Positions 4,427-7,937 of a stretch of DNA of 7,937 nt are shown piece by piece; positions within the stretch are counted from its first letter, which is position 1, and the number at the start of each line of letters is the position of its first letter. The notes under the pieces were generated by a model. It saw nothing but the letters and a program-made list of their open reading frames with translations, searched no databases and was not told the origin of the DNA. Made by a program: the position numbers and the translations under genes. This stretch comes from Alphaproteobacteria bacterium (GTDB taxonomy: Bacteria; Pseudomonadota; Alphaproteobacteria; JAAXGF01). The stretch lies in assembly GCA_012267605.1 (NCBI GenBank), contig JAAXGF010000128.1:1-7937 (forward strand), given 5' to 3'.

Positions 4427-7400
4427 CTCGGGGCAGCGAGATGGCCGACACCTTGATCAGCGGTGTCGCCAACGAAACCCTCGACGGACGCGGCGGTGAC
4501 GATACAGCGGATTTCGGTCATACCGACGATGGTGTCGTGGTCGACCTCGCCGGAACAGTCGCCATGGGTGCGTCGATCGGAACCGATACCTTGCTCAACA
4601 TCGAGATTGTTATCGGCGGGACTGGCGCTGATACCCTGATGGGTGGTGACGGTGTTGAAACGCTTCGGGGTGGGGATGGTGCGGACGAACTGCAGGGCCG
4701 GGGCGGCGACGATCATTTGTTCGGCGAGATGGACGCCGATTTGCTCCAAGGCGGCGATGGAGAGGACCGCCTTAATGGCGGCCTGGGCGATGACACGCTG
4801 TTCGGCGATGCTGGCGCCGATACCCTTAAAGGAGGCCCCGGAGACGACAGTCTCAACGGCGGCGACGGTACCGATTTCATCAGCTTGGCTGATGCCCAAA
4901 CCGCCATCACCGTCGATCTATTTTTCGGCACGGCGACGGGCGACCCCACTCTTGGCGACGATCAATTCAGCCAGATCGAGAACGTCACCGCAGGAGGTTT
5001 CGACGATCTCCTGCTCGGTGGCGCCGAGGACAACGTTCTCGAAGGTGGCAATGGCAACGATACCCTTGAAGGTGGTACCGGAGACGACACCTTAGATGGC
5101 CAGAATGGCGCGCGGGACGTGGCCAGTTTCGACCGTGCCAGCGGGTCGGTCGATGTCGATCTTGGAACCAGCACTGCTACCGGAGCGACCATCGGAACCG
5201 ATGTGCTGATGAACTTGGAGGACGTGATCGGCAGCGACTTCGCGGATTCGATTGCCGGCAACGGCGAGGCCAACGACCTGTCGGGTGGCAACGGTGCCGA
5301 CCTCCTAAGCGGCGGGGGGAACGATGATACGCTGCGGGGCGGCGATGGCGACGATACCCTGCTGGGGGGCCCCGGCGACGACTCGCTCGAAGGAAATGCT
5401 GGCATCAATATTGCCAGCTACGCCGATGCGATTGATCCCCTGAATGTCGACATCGCCGCGCAAACGGTTACTGGTGGCGGCTCAGTCGGCACCGACTCGT
5501 TGTCCAATATCAGTGGCGCATTCGGCGGCAGCATGGACGACATGTTGGTTAGCGACGGCGGGACTAACGTTCTCGATGGGCGAGACGGAAACGACACGCT
5601 TCAGGGTGCAGGCGGCAACGATACTTTGAACGGTGGCACCGGAGCCGACACCGTGCTCTTTACGGAAACGGCCATGTCGGTGGTGGTTGATTTGGCCAAT
5701 GGTACGGCGAGCGGGGCTGAGGTTGGCGATGATGTCTTGGTTGAAATCGAAGCTGTCGAGTCAGGTGATGGCGACGATCTCCTGATCGCTGGAATTGGAG
5801 GCGCGTCGCTGCTCGGCGGCGGTGGTGATGATACGCTCCGAGGTGGCGTCGGCAACGATACGCTGAACGGCGAAACTGGGAGCAACACACTCGATTTCGA
5901 GAATACCCTTAATTCAGTGACCGTCGATCTGGCCCAGTCCACCGCCAGCGGCATTGATATAGGTGTCGACACCTTGGTGAATTTCACCGGCGTTATCGGT
6001 GGTGCCGGCGCGGATTCGATCGACGGGGACGATGGCGCCAACGAACTCTTCGGTCGCGGCGCCAATGACACGCTGAATGGCGGAGTCGGCGACGATACGC
6101 TTAGCGGGGAGCTGGGCAACGACGTGCTTCAAGGCGGCATGGGCGACGACGTCATCGATGGCGGCGACGGGCTCGACACCACGAGTTACCAAGACGCAAA
6201 TAGTTCGATCACCGTGGACTTAGGCGGTGGCATTGCGTTTGGCGATGCCGGGTTTGGCACTGATCAGTTGTTCTTTATTGAAAACACGACTGGCGGCACC
6301 GCCGCCGATATGCTTTTCGGCAATGATTCGCCAAATCAAATTCTTGGTGGTTCCAGCGGCGACATCATCGAAGGGCGCGGTGGCAACGACTCGCTACAGG
6401 GCGAAAACGGCGGCGATACAATTCGTGGCGAGGACGGCCTTGATACCCTCGAGGGCGGCATCGGCGCGGACGTTTTGTTCGGCGGCAGTGGTGCCGACTC
6501 ATTGCTCGGAAATGACGGCAACGACACCCTCGATGGGGGTGCCGGCGACGACATCCTTGATGGCGGGGATGGTACCGACATCGTCGACTACGGCGGAGTC
6601 ACCGACGCCGTCACCGTAGATTTGACGGCCGGTACTGTGGTGGGTGGCGCGTCAGTCGGAACCGACACGTTGCTGAGTATCGAAAATGTTATGGCCGGAA
6701 ATGCCGCCATAGCAATCATCGGTAACGCCGACAACAACCTCCTGATTGGTGGCGACGGCAACGATACTCTATCCGGGCGAGACGGTGACGACACTCTGAG
6801 GAGCGAGGCTGGCAACGATTCCCTTCTTGGCGACGAGATGGACGACCTGCTGGAGGGTGGTGACGGTAACGACACGCTTTCCAGCGGTGGCGGTGCTGAT
6901 AGCTTATTGGGTGGGGCGGACGACGACAGTTTGCTCGGTGGCGACCTTGAAGACACGTTGGAAGGTGGCGATGGGAACGACACGCTTACCGGCGATGGCG
7001 GCGCCGATAGCCTATTAGGTGGTGCCGACGACGACATTTTGAACGGCGACGGCGAGGACGATACGCTGCAGGGCGGCGGCGGCGATGATATTCTTAATGG
7101 CGGTGCTGGGGTCAACACCGCCGACTTTGGCGATGCCGATGTCGGTCATACCGTCGACCTGGCAAATACCACCGCATTCGGCGACCCGGACCTGGGCACG
7201 GATACTCTCCAACTCATTCAAAACGTCGTGGGTGGCAGTGGCGACGATACGATTATCGGAGACGGTGGACAAAATTCGCTGCAAGGCGGCGACGGCGCGG
7301 ATTCCCTTACGGGCGCAGCGGAAAACGATACCCTCGAAGGTAGTATGGACAGCGATGTGCTCGAGGGAGGTGCCGGCGATGACTCCCTTGACGGTGGTAT

Positions 7401-7937
7401 GGGCAATGACATGCTCGCCGGAGACGCAGACAACGACACCCTGGAGGGTGGCGGTGGCGATGACACTCTCGAAGGAGGACTCGGCGACGACATCCTGAAC
7501 GGTGGGTCCGGCACTAATGATTTGGCCGATTACCAAGGCGTAGGCGATGCCATAACCGTGGATCTCGCATCTGGAACCGCAAGTGGCACGACCATTGGTA
7601 ACGATACCCTAAATGGAATCGAACACGTCACTAGCAATATCGGCAACGACGATTTGAGCGGCGATGGGGGGAGCAATCGGATCATCGGTGGGTTGGGCAA
7701 CGATAGCCTGGCTGGCCTGGGCGGCAATGATACCCTCGATGGCGGTGCGAACACCGATACCGCAGATTATTCGCTCGCGTCCGCAACCGTCTCGGTGAAT
7801 TTGACTGACGGAACGGCCTCCGGGTCAGATGGCAACGACGATCTTGTTGCCGTCGAGAACGTGATCGGTGGCATGGACGATGACACCCTGATCGGCGACG
7901 CCGGACAGAATTTGCTTCAAGGTGGCGGCGGCGCAGA
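4384..7937 (+). CDS. RTX calcium-binding repeat segment, downstream part, 3' end outside window
   Basis: This frame runs open from 4339 to the edge with no stop, giving 1,184 codons from 4384. In the rejoined gene it is entered at the G run. Read independently, the first ATG is 4441, 15 nt after the TAG of the preceding frame, with GGGG at 4430-4433 seven bases before it. It contains the second half of linker module 5, modules 6-15, most of module 16 and about 70 RTX units. Repeat quality does not decline after the break and no further stops or shifts occur over 3.5 kb, so the segment has been under coding constraint until recently or still is. I find only one Lys codon (4828-4830). The C-terminal type I secretion signal would lie beyond the window. 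Confidence 0.85.
6853..7068 (+). repeat. Tandem 108-bp duplication B
   Basis: Copies at 6853-6960 and 6961-7068 each encode 36 residues beginning EGGDGNDTL and containing GGADSLLGGADDD or its close variant. They are identical at roughly three quarters of bases, with many synonymous differences, so they are older than duplication A. The period is again four nonapeptides. Confidence 0.65.

Larger units (their letters stand above)
456..7937 (+). other. Giant FecR-domain RTX adhesin gene, two frame breaks, 3' end outside window
   Basis: Joining three open segments (456-1214 in the first frame, 1214-4384 in the second, 4384 to the edge in the third) gives a continuous product of at least 2,494 residues. 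In order it has an N-terminal beta-rich domain (about residues 30-100), a FecR domain (about 115-282), an acidic linker (about 297-422) and RTX repeats with 16 interleaved linker modules to the edge. RTX nonapeptides of the form GGxGxDxLx bind calcium as parallel beta-rolls once exported. Proteins of this plan are generally type I-secreted adhesins or matrix proteins. There is no Sec signal at the N-terminus, as expected for that route. Each break equals loss of one base. It could be an intact gene with sequence errors, a young pseudogene or a switching gene. Confidence 0.85.
1742..7937 (+). repeat. RTX nonapeptide repeat region with 16 interleaved modules
   Basis: By hand I count about 145 units resembling GGxGxDxLx, including degenerate ones, continuing beyond the edge. 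Typical units read GGEGNDTLD, GGAGDDTLD and GGDGDDSLL. In the known beta-roll the GGxGxD turns bind calcium and the large residue fills the core. The units come in arrays of about 2 to 22, separated by the Y/F-VTVDL linker module. Coding is continuous in the second frame to the G run at 4379-4386 and in the third frame after it. Confidence 0.95.
2321..7937 (+). repeat. Linker super-repeat, 16 copies of about 195 bp
   Basis: Each copy opens with GxDxAxY/F, continues with VTVDLxxGTAxG and GTDTLxxIENVxG, and closes with DTLxGDxxxNxLxGGxGDD. Copies lie at 2321-2551, 2873-3088, 3689-3883, 3956-4153, 4316-4503, 4501-4659, 4867-5061, 5107-5301, 5401-5595, 5641-5832, 5878-6069, 6169-6363, 6571-6765, 7108-7302, 7510-7704 and 7750 to the edge. 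Most are 192-198 bp. Copy 1 is 231 bp because of a Phe-rich insertion, copy 2 is strongly diverged, and copy 5 is 188 bp, one base short of a whole number of codons. Similar modules occur between RTX arrays in other large alphaproteobacterial proteins and resemble AlgE-type R modules, judged from memory. Confidence 0.8.

Noticed and set aside
1742..7937. CRISPR array or other non-coding tandem repeat
   Set aside because: Repeats are in multiples of three with codon-level variation and continuous reading frames. They are protein repeats, not identical direct repeats with unique spacers.

Overview
The window holds the 5' part of one giant plus-strand gene and its upstream control region. The gene encodes a FecR-domain RTX (calcium-binding nonapeptide) protein of the type I-secreted, surface or biofilm adhesin kind. 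It starts at ATG 456 and is still open at the right edge (7937). The conceptual product is at least 2,494 residues, with no C-terminus or secretion signal in view. The moderately high GC of the gene, the T1SS-type N-terminus followed by FecR, and the Y/F...VTVDL...G.DTL..IE modules between RTX arrays suggest a Gram-negative proteobacterium, most likely an alphaproteobacterium. This rests on family resemblance, not on a marker gene.

Layout: 1-455 is A/T-richer non-coding DNA with no credible gene. It contains a good match to a sigma-54 (-24/-12) promoter at 292-308. Upstream are two copies of an 18-bp partly dyad motif (66-83, 200-217) and a degenerate third (246-263), placed as enhancer sites would be. 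Downstream is an inferred leader of about 137 nt with a nested hairpin (377-423) and a Shine-Dalgarno-like AGGGGG at 438-443. Next come the N-terminal domain and FecR domain (456 to about 1300), an acidic linker (about 1343-1720), and a very long RTX region (about 1742-7937). I count about 145 nonapeptide-type units by hand, broken up by 16 copies of a linker module of about 195 bp.

As given, the reading frame is broken twice, each time by the equivalent of one missing base: at 1209-1214 (a CCC run inside FecR) and at 4379-4386 (a run of eight G inside the fifth linker module). Protein homology continues perfectly across both points in the next frame, and no other stop interrupts the three segments. 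The gene is therefore either intact with two homopolymer sequencing or assembly errors, very recently inactivated, switched by slippage (chiefly at G8), or rejoined by frameshifting. The sequence alone cannot decide. At the first break the early stop overlaps an in-frame ATG (TGATG at 1470-1474).

No secretion transporter, protease or regulator gene lies in the window, so secretion by a T1SS ABC/MFP/TolC system and sigma-54 control are inferences from the protein type and the promoter motif.
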